Source: Sulfitobacter litoralis | GTDB taxonomy: Bacteria > Pseudomonadota > Alphaproteobacteria > Rhodobacterales > Rhodobacteraceae | Assembly (NCBI RefSeq): GCF_900103185.1 | Contig: NZ_FNJD01000002.1 | Location: 124,001-188,000, forward strand | DNA: 64,000 bases | Direction: 5' to 3' | Shown here: one piece after another, positions 37,275 to 45,209 of the stretch | Layout: each line of letters starts with the position of its first letter | Position numbering within the stretch: the first letter of the stretch is position 1 | Notes under the pieces: generated by a model | The model's input: the letters and a program-made list of their open reading frames with translations, nothing else | Told to the model about the DNA's origin: nothing | Database searches by the model: none | Position numbers and translations under genes: made by a program

Positions 37275-38689
37275 ATCGCATCAAAACCGACCTGTTGATC
37301 ATTGGCGCAGGCTCTGGTGGACTGTCCGTCGCGGCGGGGGCCTCGCAAATGGGGGCTGACGTTGTCCTGCTCGAAGGGCATAAGATGGGCGGCGACTGTT
37401 TGAACTTTGGTTGCGTGCCGTCGAAGGCGTTGATCGCCACGGGCAAGGCCGCCTATGGCCAGCAGCATAGTGCGCAATTTGGCGTGACCAACGCGGGCGG
37501 CGAGGTCGATTATGCCGCGGCCAAGGACCATGTGGCAGATGTGATCGCGCAGATCGCGCCCGTCGACAGCCAAGAGCGGTTTGAAGGCTTTGGTGTCAAG
37601 GTCATCCGTGAATACGGGCGTTTCATTTCGGATGATGAAGTTCAGGCCGGCGATACGATCATCAAAGCGCGACGCATCGTCATTGCGACGGGGTCTTCAC
37701 CCCTCGTGCCCCCAATTTCTGGCTTGGACAAAACGCCTTATGAGACAAACGAGACGCTGTTCAATTTGCGCGAAAAGCCCGATCATCTGCTGATCATCGG
37801 TGGCGGTCCCATCGGCATGGAGATGGCGCAGGCGCATATTCGCATGGGTGTTAAAGTCACCGTGATTGAGGGCGATAAAGCTCTGTCCAAGGATGATCCG
37901 GAACTCGCGGCGATCGTGTTGCAAACCCTTAAGGATGAGGGCGTAGAGATTGCCGAGGGCGCACAGGCCGCAGAAATCCGGGGCGACATCGGCGCGATTG
38001 AGGTCGAAGCCAAGGACGGGCGCGTTTTCAAAGGGTCGCATCTTTTGGTCGCTGTTGGCCGCAAAGCGAACATGGATCGGCTGGAGCTAGATAAAGCAGG
38101 CATCGAGCCAATCAAAAACGGGATCAAGGTAGACGATTCCCTGCGCACCACCAATCGCAAAGTCTATGCGATTGGTGACGTTGCCGGTGGGATGCAGTTT
38201 ACGCATGTTGCTGGTTACCACGGGGGGGTCGTGATCCGATCGCTAATGTTCGCGCTGCCGGCCAAGGCGAAAACGGCGCATATCCCTTGGGCCACTTACA
38301 CTGATCCTGAATTGTCACAGGTCGGCCTGAGCGAGGCGCAAGCTAAGGAAAAGCATGGCGACAAGCTTGAGGTTGTCCGGTTTCACTATAACCACAACGA
38401 CCGCGCCATTGCTGAACGCAAAACCAAGGGGCTGATTAAGGTCATGGTGGTCAAGGGGCGTCCCGTCGGCGCAAGCATTGTTGGCTACCAAGCAGGGGAG
38501 TTGATCAACCTATGGGCTTTGGCGCTGGCAAATAACATGAAAATGAGCCAGATTGCCTCTATGGTTGCACCTTACCCTACCATCGGCGAAATCAACAAAC
38601 GTGCGGCAGGGGCATATTTCAGCCCGCGGCTGTTCGAAAGTGATTTGGTCAAGACTGTCGTTCGGTTGGTGCAGCGGTTCATCCCATAA
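37271..38689 (+). CDS. FAD disulfide oxidoreductase (mercuric-reductase/Lpd-like)
   Basis: A 472-residue class I pyridine-nucleotide disulfide oxidoreductase: FAD motif GAGSGGLSVAAGASQMGADV, redox-active GGDCLNFGCVPSKAL, NAD(P) motif GGGPIGMEMAQ, YAIGDVAGG and the dimer domain end VAPYPTIGEINKRAAGAYF. It lacks the MerA heavy-metal-binding N-terminus and vicinal C-terminal cysteines, and the His of the His-Glu pair found in lipoamide dehydrogenase (HPT) is Ala-Pro-Tyr here. Substrate unknown. Coupled to the TVP38 gene. Confidence 0.9.
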   Translation: MNRIKTDLLIIGAGSGGLSVAAGASQMGADVVLLEGHKMGGDCLNFGCVPSKALIATGKAAYGQQHSAQFGVTNAGGEVDYAAAKDHVADVIAQIAPVDSQERFEGFGVKVIREYGRFISDDEVQAGDTIIKARRIVIATGSSPLVPPISGLDKTPYETNETLFNLREKPDHLLIIGGGPIGMEMAQAHIRMGVKVTVIEGDKALSKDDPELAAIVLQTLKDEGVEIAEGAQAAEIRGDIGAIEVEAKDGRVFKGSHLLVAVGRKANMDRLELDKAGIEPIKNGIKVDDSLRTTNRKVYAIGDVAGGMQFTHVAGYHGGVVIRSLMFALPAKAKTAHIPWATYTDPELSQVGLSEAQAKEKHGDKLEVVRFHYNHNDRAIAERKTKGLIKVMVVKGRPVGASIVGYQAGELINLWALALANNMKMSQIASMVAPYPTIGEINKRAAGAYFSPRLFESDLVKTVVRLVQRFIP

Positions 38690-38700
38690 AGCGCGCATTA

Positions 38701-40095
38701 ATGCTTAAATCTCTCTCTGGCCGGCTTCTTATTCTGACCACCATCTTTGTGATGCTGGCTGAAGTGTTGATCTTTGTGCCTTCTATCGCGCGGTTTCGCG
38801 AAGAATACATGATGAACCGGTTGGAGCGGGCGCAGATCGCATCGCTCACCGTGCTGGCGAGCGATATGATCGACCCCGAGCTTGAGGCAGAATTGCTGCG
38901 TACTGCGCAGGTTTTCAATGTGGTGCTGAGGCGGGACCGGATTCGCCAATTGGCGCTGTCATCCCCGATGTCGCAGACGATTAAAGAGACTTACGATCTG
39001 CGCGACGCCTCTGCCTGGGTGCTGATTCGCGACGCTTTTCGCCAGTTGGCGGAAACAGAGCCGGGGGTGATCCGGGTGATCGGTGCCCCTGTGCAAGATG
39101 CAGGCTTGCTTATCGAAATCACGATGGAGGCAGCGTCTCTGCGTACTGCCATGATCGACTATGGCATCCGGATCCTCGTTCTGTCGGCAGCGATCTCTAT
39201 GATGACAGCCTTCTTGCTGTTCCTGACGATGCGGGCCTTCCTTCTTAAGCCGATCAAGGGCGTGGTGGGGCACATGCAGAATTACGCGCTCGCCCCCGAA
39301 GACGCGCGGCGGATCATTTCACCCTCTGCCGGCGTCACAGAGGTCCGCGAGGCCGAGGAAGCGTTGATGAAGCTGGAAACCGAGCTGACCCAAGCCCTGC
39401 GGCAAAAGGAACGTTTGGCTCAGCTGGGCCAGGCGGTCAGCAAGATCAGCCATGATTTACGCAATATTCTCACATCAGCACAGCTGTTTACGGATCGCAT
39501 CGAAATGTCCGAGGATCCGACGGTCAAACGTATGGCTCCCAAGCTGGTAAGCTCCATCACCCGCGCCGTGCATCTATGCGAATCCACCTTGGCATTCGGG
39601 CGCGCTGAAGAACCAAGCCCGACGCTGACAGTGACGCCGCTCCTGCGTATTGTAGATGATGTCGTTGATAGCGAACGGTTGGCTGTTAACGGGGCGGATC
39701 TGACATTCACCTGTGACGTGCCGCCTGATCTGCATGTGCGCGCCGACCCAGAACATTTGTTCAGGGTTCTTGCGAACCTCGTGCGCAATGCACGTCAGGC
39801 AATAATCGGCACCGGGCAGCAGGGCGAAATTCTGATCACCGCAAGGGACGAAGCGAGCGATTGGATCATCCGCATCAGTGACAACGGCCCGGGATTGCCT
39901 CTTAAAGCGCGTGAACATCTTTTTACAGCATTCAAAGGCGGTGCACGCAAAGGCGGATCGGGTTTGGGGCTCGCCATCGCGGCAGAGCTGGTGCGCGGTC
40001 ACGGCGGCACGTTGGAGCTGTCAGAGACGGGCGGCTCGGGCACCGTGTTTACCCTGACATTACCCAAGGGCGATGGCTCTATCAAATTTGTTTAA
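38701..40095 (+). CDS. Sensor histidine kinase (orphan)
   Basis: A 464-residue kinase: helix at 8-28, a periplasmic sensor region (about 30-155), helix near 158-180, a HAMP-like segment, the phospho-acceptor box LGQAVSKISHDLRNILTS, and the ATP-binding boxes LVRNARQAII, ISDNGPGLP and GSGLGLAIAAEL. No response regulator is next to it. It starts 11 nt after the oxidoreductase stop, so all three genes are probably one operon that it may sense for. Confidence 0.92.
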   Translation: MLKSLSGRLLILTTIFVMLAEVLIFVPSIARFREEYMMNRLERAQIASLTVLASDMIDPELEAELLRTAQVFNVVLRRDRIRQLALSSPMSQTIKETYDLRDASAWVLIRDAFRQLAETEPGVIRVIGAPVQDAGLLIEITMEAASLRTAMIDYGIRILVLSAAISMMTAFLLFLTMRAFLLKPIKGVVGHMQNYALAPEDARRIISPSAGVTEVREAEEALMKLETELTQALRQKERLAQLGQAVSKISHDLRNILTSAQLFTDRIEMSEDPTVKRMAPKLVSSITRAVHLCESTLAFGRAEEPSPTLTVTPLLRIVDDVVDSERLAVNGADLTFTCDVPPDLHVRADPEHLFRVLANLVRNARQAIIGTGQQGEILITARDEASDWIIRISDNGPGLPLKAREHLFTAFKGGARKGGSGLGLAIAAELVRGHGGTLELSETGGSGTVFTLTLPKGDGSIKFV

Positions 40096-40121
40096 AGAAA
40101 ATTCGCGTTCGGCAAAAGAAG

Positions 40122-40153
40122 GGGTTGCAAACCCCCGCGCCCAGAACTAAACC
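40122..40153 (+). promoter_or_regulatory. Hairpin and candidate tRNA-Arg promoter
   Basis: GGGGTT-GCA-AACCCC (near 40121-40135) may end the kinase transcript. It overlaps TTGCAA (40125-40130), a 17-nt spacer and TAAACC (40148-40153), placing a start about 7 nt before the tRNA. Confidence 0.4.
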
Positions 40154-40163
40154 CCGCCTTAAC

Positions 40164-40240
40164 GGACCGATAGCTCAGCTGGATAGAGTACCTGACTACG
40201 AATCAGGGGGTCGGGGGTTCGAATCCTCCTCGGTCCGCCA
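40164..40240 (+). tRNA. tRNA-Arg (anticodon ACG)
   Basis: A full cloverleaf of 77 nt including an encoded CCA: acceptor GGACCGA/TCGGTCC, D-arm GCTC-AGCTGGATA-GAGT, anticodon arm CCTGA-CTACGAA-TCAGG with ACG at 40198-40200, and T-arm with TTCGAAT. ACG is read after A-to-inosine editing at position 34 and decodes CGU/CGC/CGA. Confidence 0.97.
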
Positions 40241-40386
40241 CTTTCAAACATCGTTAGATTTTGAAATTGGCGGCATGCTAGTCCTCATTTTAAAATCAAA
40301 TTGATCACCCTGCACGCATGATCGCGCGCTGGGCTGTTTGTGTTTAATTGTCTGATTTTATAGGGAGTTGCCCTTTGGGGCGAGGT

Positions 40387-40416
40387 AACCCGCGCGGGTG
40401 CAAGGGCGCGCGGGTT
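40387..40416. other. Bidirectional GC-rich hairpin downstream of tRNA-Arg
   Basis: AACCCGCGCG/CGCGCGGGTT, a perfect 10-bp stem, sits between the tRNA and the convergent dehydrogenase gene. There is no T tract on either strand, but it may still block read-through. The rest of 40241-40444 shows nothing recognisable. Confidence 0.5.
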
Positions 40417-40444
40417 GTGGGCGTGGGTGCCTAAAGCGACAGAC

Positions 40445-41692
40445 TTAGGCGATAGCCTCGTCCCAGCCAGTGTCCTGATCCGCCAGTTTGACACGGGTCG
40501 GCAGGCCGATGGTGTCGAGCAGGGCAAAGAGCGGCTTTGGGTCCAGCTCTTCGACGTTAAGCATCGTGCCGGTATCATAGGTGCCATCTACAATCAGCAT
40601 AGCCATCGCCACGGGGGGCACGCCAGCGGTATAGGAAATGCCTTGGCTGCCGACCTCGTTATACGCGTCTTTGTGATCGGCGACGTTGTAGACAAACACC
40701 TCTACGTCCTTGCCGTCCTTGGTGCCTTTGACCAGATCGCCAATGCAGGTCTTGCCAGTATAGTTCGGCGCAAGGGTAGACGGGTCGGGCAGCACGGCTT
40801 TGACCACCTTCAGCGGCACGACCTCAAGCCCTTCGGCGGTGACCACGGGCTGTTCGGACAATAGGCCAAGGTTTTGCAGCACGGTGAAAACATTGATGTA
40901 GTGATCGCCAAAGCCCATCCAGAAGCGCACATCGGCCTGCGGGTAATTCGCTGCAAGCGAGTGCACCTCGTCATGGCCTGACATATAGGCCTTTTGCTTG
41001 CCAACGACGGGCAGATCCCATTCGCGGCCGACCTCGAACATCTTGTTCTCTTGCCACGCGCCTTCCTGCCAGCTGTAGACCGTGCCGGTGAATTCTCGGA
41101 AGTTGATCTCTGGGTCGAAGTTGGTCGAGAAATACTTGCCGTGGCTGCCCGCGTTGATGTCGACGATGTCGATGGATGTCACATCGTCCATGAATTCGTC
41201 CACGGCGAAACGGGCGAAGGCGTTAACCATACCGGGATCAAAGCCCGCGCCCAGAATTGCGGTTGTGTTCGCCTTGGCGCAATCCTCGCGGCGTTTCCAT
41301 TCATAGTTGCCGTACCAAGGCGGCGTTTCGCATATTTTGGTCGGATCTTCGTGAATGGCCGTGTCGATATAGGCGACGCCGGTGCGAATGCAGGCTTCAA
41401 GCACGGTCATGTTCACGAAAGGGGAGCCGACGTTAATCACAATTTGCACGCCAAGGTCGTTAATCAGCGCCTCTACCGCGTCGCTGTCCATACCGTCGAC
41501 CGCATGGGCATCAAAAACGCCGTCCTGTTTCATCGCGCCTTTGGCATGCACGCTTTCAATGATCGCCTCGCATTTTGAAACTGTGCGGCTGGCGATATGT
41601 AGATCGCCCAACACGTCATTATTTTGCGCGCATTTATGCGCGACGACCTGCGCGACGCCACCGGCACCGATGATAAGAACATTGCGTTTCAT
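40445..41692 (-). CDS. Carboxyspermidine/carboxynorspermidine dehydrogenase
   Basis: A 415-residue saccharopine-dehydrogenase-family enzyme: Rossmann start VLIIGAGGVAQVVAHKCAQN, GSPFVNMTVLEACIRTGVAYIDTA, ILGAGFDPGMVNAFARFA, and the C-terminal GISYTAGVPPVAMAMLI. This pattern is the CANSDH/CASDH type, which condenses putrescine or diaminopropane with aspartate semialdehyde using NADPH. In alphaproteobacteria it makes carboxyspermidine for spermidine. It lies 30 nt after its partner decarboxylase, on the same strand. Confidence 0.9.
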   Translation of the reverse strand: MKRNVLIIGAGGVAQVVAHKCAQNNDVLGDLHIASRTVSKCEAIIESVHAKGAMKQDGVFDAHAVDGMDSDAVEALINDLGVQIVINVGSPFVNMTVLEACIRTGVAYIDTAIHEDPTKICETPPWYGNYEWKRREDCAKANTTAILGAGFDPGMVNAFARFAVDEFMDDVTSIDIVDINAGSHGKYFSTNFDPEINFREFTGTVYSWQEGAWQENKMFEVGREWDLPVVGKQKAYMSGHDEVHSLAANYPQADVRFWMGFGDHYINVFTVLQNLGLLSEQPVVTAEGLEVVPLKVVKAVLPDPSTLAPNYTGKTCIGDLVKGTKDGKDVEVFVYNVADHKDAYNEVGSQGISYTAGVPPVAMAMLIVDGTYDTGTMLNVEELDPKPLFALLDTIGLPTRVKLADQDTGWDEAIA

Positions 41693-41722
41693 GTATTCAT
41701 TACACCTCTTGTAAGGAAAGGG

Positions 41723-42817
41723 TTAGGAGAGGGCGGACTTAAAATCCTCGTAGTCGAATGACCGGACCGATGTAATCGTTCCATCAAGTTCACGAATGGC
41801 GATGCCGGGCATCTTGACGCCGTTGAACCAGTTCTTCTTGACCATAGTATAGCCCGCAGCGTCCTGAAACGAAATGCGGTCACCGGGTTTTAGCGGCGCG
41901 TCGAACTTGAACTCGCCAAAGATGTCGCCCGCAAGGCAGGATTTACCGCAGATCATCCAGTCGTGGGCACCGGTGTTCGGGGCCACCTTGGCGGGCTCAC
42001 GGTAAATCAGCAGATCCAACATGTGCGCCTCGATAGAGCTGTCGACGATGGCAAGGTTCTTGCCGTTATGCAGGGTATCAAGCACGGTCGTCTCTAACGT
42101 CGCAGCGCCGGTGATCGCGGCCTCTCCGGGTTCAAGGTAGACCTGAACGCCATAGGTGTCGGACAGGGTTTTCAGCCGCGCGGCCAGACGGTCCAACGGG
42201 TAGCCTTTGCCGGTGAAATGGATGCCGCCGCCAAGGCTGATCCAGTCCATCCGGTGGATCGTGTCGCCAAAGCGGTCTTCGATCAACGTCAGCATATCCG
42301 CGAACCGGTCGAAATCGTCATTCTCGCAATTGTTGTGAAACATCAGACCCGTAATGCGGTCGGCCACGGCGGCGATCTGCGCCGGATCATGTTCGCCCAA
42401 ACGGCTGAAGGGGCGGGCGGGATCGGCCAGATCGAATTCCGATGTCGACACACCGGGGTTCACCCGCAGCCCGCGCGTATGCCCTGCCGATGCCGCATCG
42501 AAACGGTCCAGCTGGCCGATGGAGTTGAAGATGATCTTGTCGCTATTGGCCAGCACCTCGGCGATCTCGTCATCATCGTAGGCCACTGAATAGGCGTGGG
42601 TTTCGCCGCCGAATTTCTCGTAACCCAGCTTGACCTCATACAGCGAGGAGGACGTGGACCCATCCATATATTGCGCCATGAAATCAAAGACTGACCATGT
42701 GGCAAAACATTTCAACGCCAGCAAGGATTTCGCGCCCGACGCCTCGCGCAGCCAGGCGATCTTTTCCATGTTGGTCTGGAGGCGGGATTTGTCGATCAGA
42801 TAATATGGGGTCTTCAT
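41723..42817 (-). CDS. nspC: Carboxy(nor)spermidine decarboxylase
   Basis: A 364-residue PLP enzyme of the alanine-racemase-fold decarboxylase group: N-terminal TPYYLIDKSRL, PLP lysine in LALKCFATWSVFDF (Lys36), the FHNNCEN-like MFHNNCEN loop, SLGGGIHFTGKGYP and the C-terminal KSCLAGDIFGEF with the catalytic Cys. AAAGGA lies 8 nt before ATG 42817; the longer frame upstream is not conserved. With the dehydrogenase it forms the alternative spermidine or norspermidine route. Confidence 0.93.
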   Translation of the reverse strand: MKTPYYLIDKSRLQTNMEKIAWLREASGAKSLLALKCFATWSVFDFMAQYMDGSTSSSLYEVKLGYEKFGGETHAYSVAYDDDEIAEVLANSDKIIFNSIGQLDRFDAASAGHTRGLRVNPGVSTSEFDLADPARPFSRLGEHDPAQIAAVADRITGLMFHNNCENDDFDRFADMLTLIEDRFGDTIHRMDWISLGGGIHFTGKGYPLDRLAARLKTLSDTYGVQVYLEPGEAAITGAATLETTVLDTLHNGKNLAIVDSSIEAHMLDLLIYREPAKVAPNTGAHDWMICGKSCLAGDIFGEFKFDAPLKPGDRISFQDAAGYTMVKKNWFNGVKMPGIAIRELDGTITSVRSFDYEDFKSALS

Positions 42818-42948
42818 GGCAGATCCTTTACAAAACGACGCAGACGCGGTGCGCGTTCCGATTAGGGGATGTTGCCGTTCAACGCAAACTCTGATGCGTC
42901 GCGCGACTATCACGAAAGGACCGTGATCGGCCCTCCTTCAGCGCCAGA

Positions 42949-43809
42949 TCAATTGCTGCGGAAGATACGGGATTCGCCGATCATCTGTTCAAGCGCTGCG
43001 ATCCTCTCGGCGCTTTGGTCAGAGCTGCGCGATTGCACATCGGCGACCAGCGCTTCGATCAGAAAGTTGATCGCCAGCGTTGAATCCCAGCTCGACGGGA
43101 CCTCTACCATGGCGCGGAAACAGTGGCGGGCGTGTTTTTCGATGGGCGATCCCCATGCGTCGGTGAACAGCACGATGGTCGCCCCCTGCTTCACCGCGAG
43201 ATCCGCCAGCTTTTCGAGCTCTTTCTCGTAGCGGCGGATGTCGAACACGATCAACACCGCGCCTGCGTCCATATCGAGCAAGGATTGCGGCCATGCACTG
43301 GGGGAGGAATCAAGCAGCGTAACCTGCGGTCGGATGATCTGTAGGTGATTGAAAAAATAATGCGCGTTGGACCGCGTGATGCGTCCACCCAACAGAAAAA
43401 GCCGGTGCGAAGGATCAGAGAGCAGCGCCGCAACATCGTCAAACTCGGCCAGATCGAGCCGTTCCAGCGTGCGGTTCACATTGCCCGACACAGCCTGAAT
43501 AAAGCGTGACACCATGTGATCGCTGCTGTCGCTGGGGGTCTCGAGCTTGGCCAGTGGTTTTTTCATCCGTGCGCCGATTTCACCGCGGATGGCGTCTTGC
43601 ATATCAGAGTACCCGTCGAACCCAAGCTTGCGTGCAAGCCTCACGATTGTGGGCGATGATACCTCGGCCAACTCAGCGAGACGGTTGATAGATTGCAGCC
43701 CCGTAAGCAGCTGGTCGTCCAGCAAAACAGCCGACAGTTTTCGTTCTGCCGCCGTCAGCTCGGCCTGCTTTTCTTTCAGCAGGTCGCGGACCAGTACTTT
43801 TTTATGCAA
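42949..43809 (-). CDS. MurR/RpiR-family transcriptional regulator
   Basis: A 286-residue regulator: HTH domain (about 1-80, INRLAELAEVSSPTIVRLARKLGFDGYSDMQDAIRGEI) and a C-terminal SIS domain (LFLLGGRITRSNAHYFFNHLQ, VLIVFDIRRYEKELEKLADLAVKQGATIVLFTDAWGSPI) that usually binds a phosphosugar or other small ligand. It is divergent from the hydrolase-TRAP-ligase operon by 114 nt, and most likely controls it and perhaps the polyamine genes behind it. Confidence 0.92.
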   Translation of the reverse strand: MHKKVLVRDLLKEKQAELTAAERKLSAVLLDDQLLTGLQSINRLAELAEVSSPTIVRLARKLGFDGYSDMQDAIRGEIGARMKKPLAKLETPSDSSDHMVSRFIQAVSGNVNRTLERLDLAEFDDVAALLSDPSHRLFLLGGRITRSNAHYFFNHLQIIRPQVTLLDSSPSAWPQSLLDMDAGAVLIVFDIRRYEKELEKLADLAVKQGATIVLFTDAWGSPIEKHARHCFRAMVEVPSSWDSTLAINFLIEALVADVQSRSSDQSAERIAALEQMIGESRIFRSN

Positions 43810-43854
43810 GTCATGTTCCTTTCGGTACAGCGCGTGGTGGTGTGAAGCAAAGAT

Positions 43855-43890
43855 TACAGAAAAAATCTTGACAGGCTAGAAAATTCTGTA
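43855..43890. promoter_or_regulatory. Candidate RpiR operator over a TTGACA -35
   Basis: TACAGAA (43855-43861) and TTCTGTA (43884-43890) are exact inverted repeats flanking TTGACA (43868-43873), the best -35 for the operon starting at 43924. AGAA-AA-TTCT (43879-43888) is a second half of the same pattern. A repressor bound here would cover the -35. No convincing -10 follows. Confidence 0.5.
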
Positions 43891-43923
43891 GTGATTGTGA
43901 GGCAACAAATTGACAGGGTCACC

Positions 43924-44691
43924 GTGACTGACACCGATTGGAATGCCGTAAACATCATAAACCCGCAGGGGCAGGGGGGCTGGTTGCTGGTGTGTGAACA
44001 CGCCTCGCGCCGGATTCCTGATGCGCTAGGCGGGTTGGGGCTGTCATCTGCGGCGGGCGGGTCGCATGCGGCTTGGGACATCGGCGCGCTGGATGTGGCG
44101 CACGCGCTGTCAGATGCGCTGGACGCGCCTTTGGTTGCGGGCGATATTTCGCGGCTGGTCTATGATTGCAACCGCCCGATAACAGCCCCCGACTGCGTTC
44201 CGGCGCGCAGCGAAGTCTATGATATTCCCGGCAATGCGGGGCTGGATGATGCCCGCCGGCAGCAGCGGTATGACCAAGTACATACGCCGTTCCATGATGC
44301 GGTCACCAAAGTGCGCACCAGCTGGAAACCGACCCAAGCAGCACCGGTGTTGGTCACGATCCACAGCTTTACGCCTGTCTATAACGGGGCGACCCGCGCG
44401 GTCGAGCTGGGCTTTCTCTACCACGCTCAGCCCGCCGCGGCGCAGGCGTTGCTGGCGGTCGAACAGGCACGCGGGCGCTATGCCTCGGCGCTGAACGAAC
44501 CCTATGCAGCGACAGACGGCGTGACCTATACGCTTGAAAAACATGGCGAGGCGCAGGCGCTGCCCGCCGTGATGATCGAGATACGCAATGATCTGATCGA
44601 CACACCCGAAAAAGCGCAGGCCATGGCAGGGCATCTGGCCGAGAGCCTGACCCGAGCCTTTCCCGCCCCCAACAGCGAGGCCGCCAGATGA
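43924..44691 (+). CDS. N-formylglutamate amidohydrolase-family hydrolase
   Basis: A 255-residue protein from a GTG after AGGG. It has the family signatures WLLVCEHASRRIPDALGGLGL, AWDIGALDVAHALSDALDAPLVAGDISRLVYDCNRP and TIHSFTPVYNG. The founding enzyme HutG hydrolyses N-formylglutamate, but no hut genes are here. First in an operon with a glutamate ligase and two oxidoreductases, it may instead cleave a gamma-glutamyl amide; this is inference from context. It overlaps dctQ by ATGA. Confidence 0.88.
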   Translation: MTDTDWNAVNIINPQGQGGWLLVCEHASRRIPDALGGLGLSSAAGGSHAAWDIGALDVAHALSDALDAPLVAGDISRLVYDCNRPITAPDCVPARSEVYDIPGNAGLDDARRQQRYDQVHTPFHDAVTKVRTSWKPTQAAPVLVTIHSFTPVYNGATRAVELGFLYHAQPAAAQALLAVEQARGRYASALNEPYAATDGVTYTLEKHGEAQALPAVMIEIRNDLIDTPEKAQAMAGHLAESLTRAFPAPNSEAAR

Positions 44692-45209
44692 AGGCGATGC
44701 GCAGATACATTCGGGTGGTGGATGGCTTCAACTATGGCCTAGGCCGGATCATGATGTACGGGATTTTCGTCCTGATGGGGATCCTGTTGTGGTCGTCGTA
44801 TAACAAAACCTTTGCATCGCCACAACTTTGGACGCTGGAAATGGCACAGTTTGTGATGGTGGGGTATTACATCCTGGGCGGGCCGTATGCGCTGCAGATG
44901 GGCGCGAATGTGCGGATGGATCTATTTTATGCCGAGCTGACCCCGCGCAAAAAGGCGTGGACCGATTGCATCACTGTATTGTTCCTGCTGGTCTATCTGG
45001 TGATCCTGCTGTGGGGCGGTATCGAATCCACAATGTATTCCTTCAAATACGGCGGAGAGCGCAGCCCGACCGCGTGGCGCCCCTATATGTGGCCGGTCAA
45101 AGTGACCATGTGCATCGGCATCACCTTAATGCTGCTTCAAGCTGTCTCTGAGCTGTTCAAGGACATCCTTTTCCTTAAATCCGCAGAGGACACGCGCGAT
45201 GCCCTATGA
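44688..45209 (+). CDS. TRAP transporter small membrane subunit (DctQ)
   Basis: A 173-residue protein with four helices (FVLMGILLWSSYNKTF, MVGYYILGGPYALQMGANVRMDLFY, FLLVYLVILLWGGIE, VTMCIGITLMLLQAV) and the DctQ motif ALQMGANVRMDLFY. It pairs with DctM in a sodium-driven secondary transporter. It overlaps both neighbours, by 4 nt and 11 nt. Confidence 0.92.
   Translation: MKAMRRYIRVVDGFNYGLGRIMMYGIFVLMGILLWSSYNKTFASPQLWTLEMAQFVMVGYYILGGPYALQMGANVRMDLFYAELTPRKKAWTDCITVLFLLVYLVILLWGGIESTMYSFKYGGERSPTAWRPYMWPVKVTMCIGITLMLLQAVSELFKDILFLKSAEDTRDAL

Noticed and set aside
37271-38689. Mercury-resistance gene merA
   Set aside because: The N-terminal metal-binding domain, the C-terminal Cys pair and other mer genes are missing.
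40164-40444. tRNA-Arg as an integration site of a mobile element
   Set aside because: No integrase, no repeated tRNA 3' end and no change in base composition follow it.
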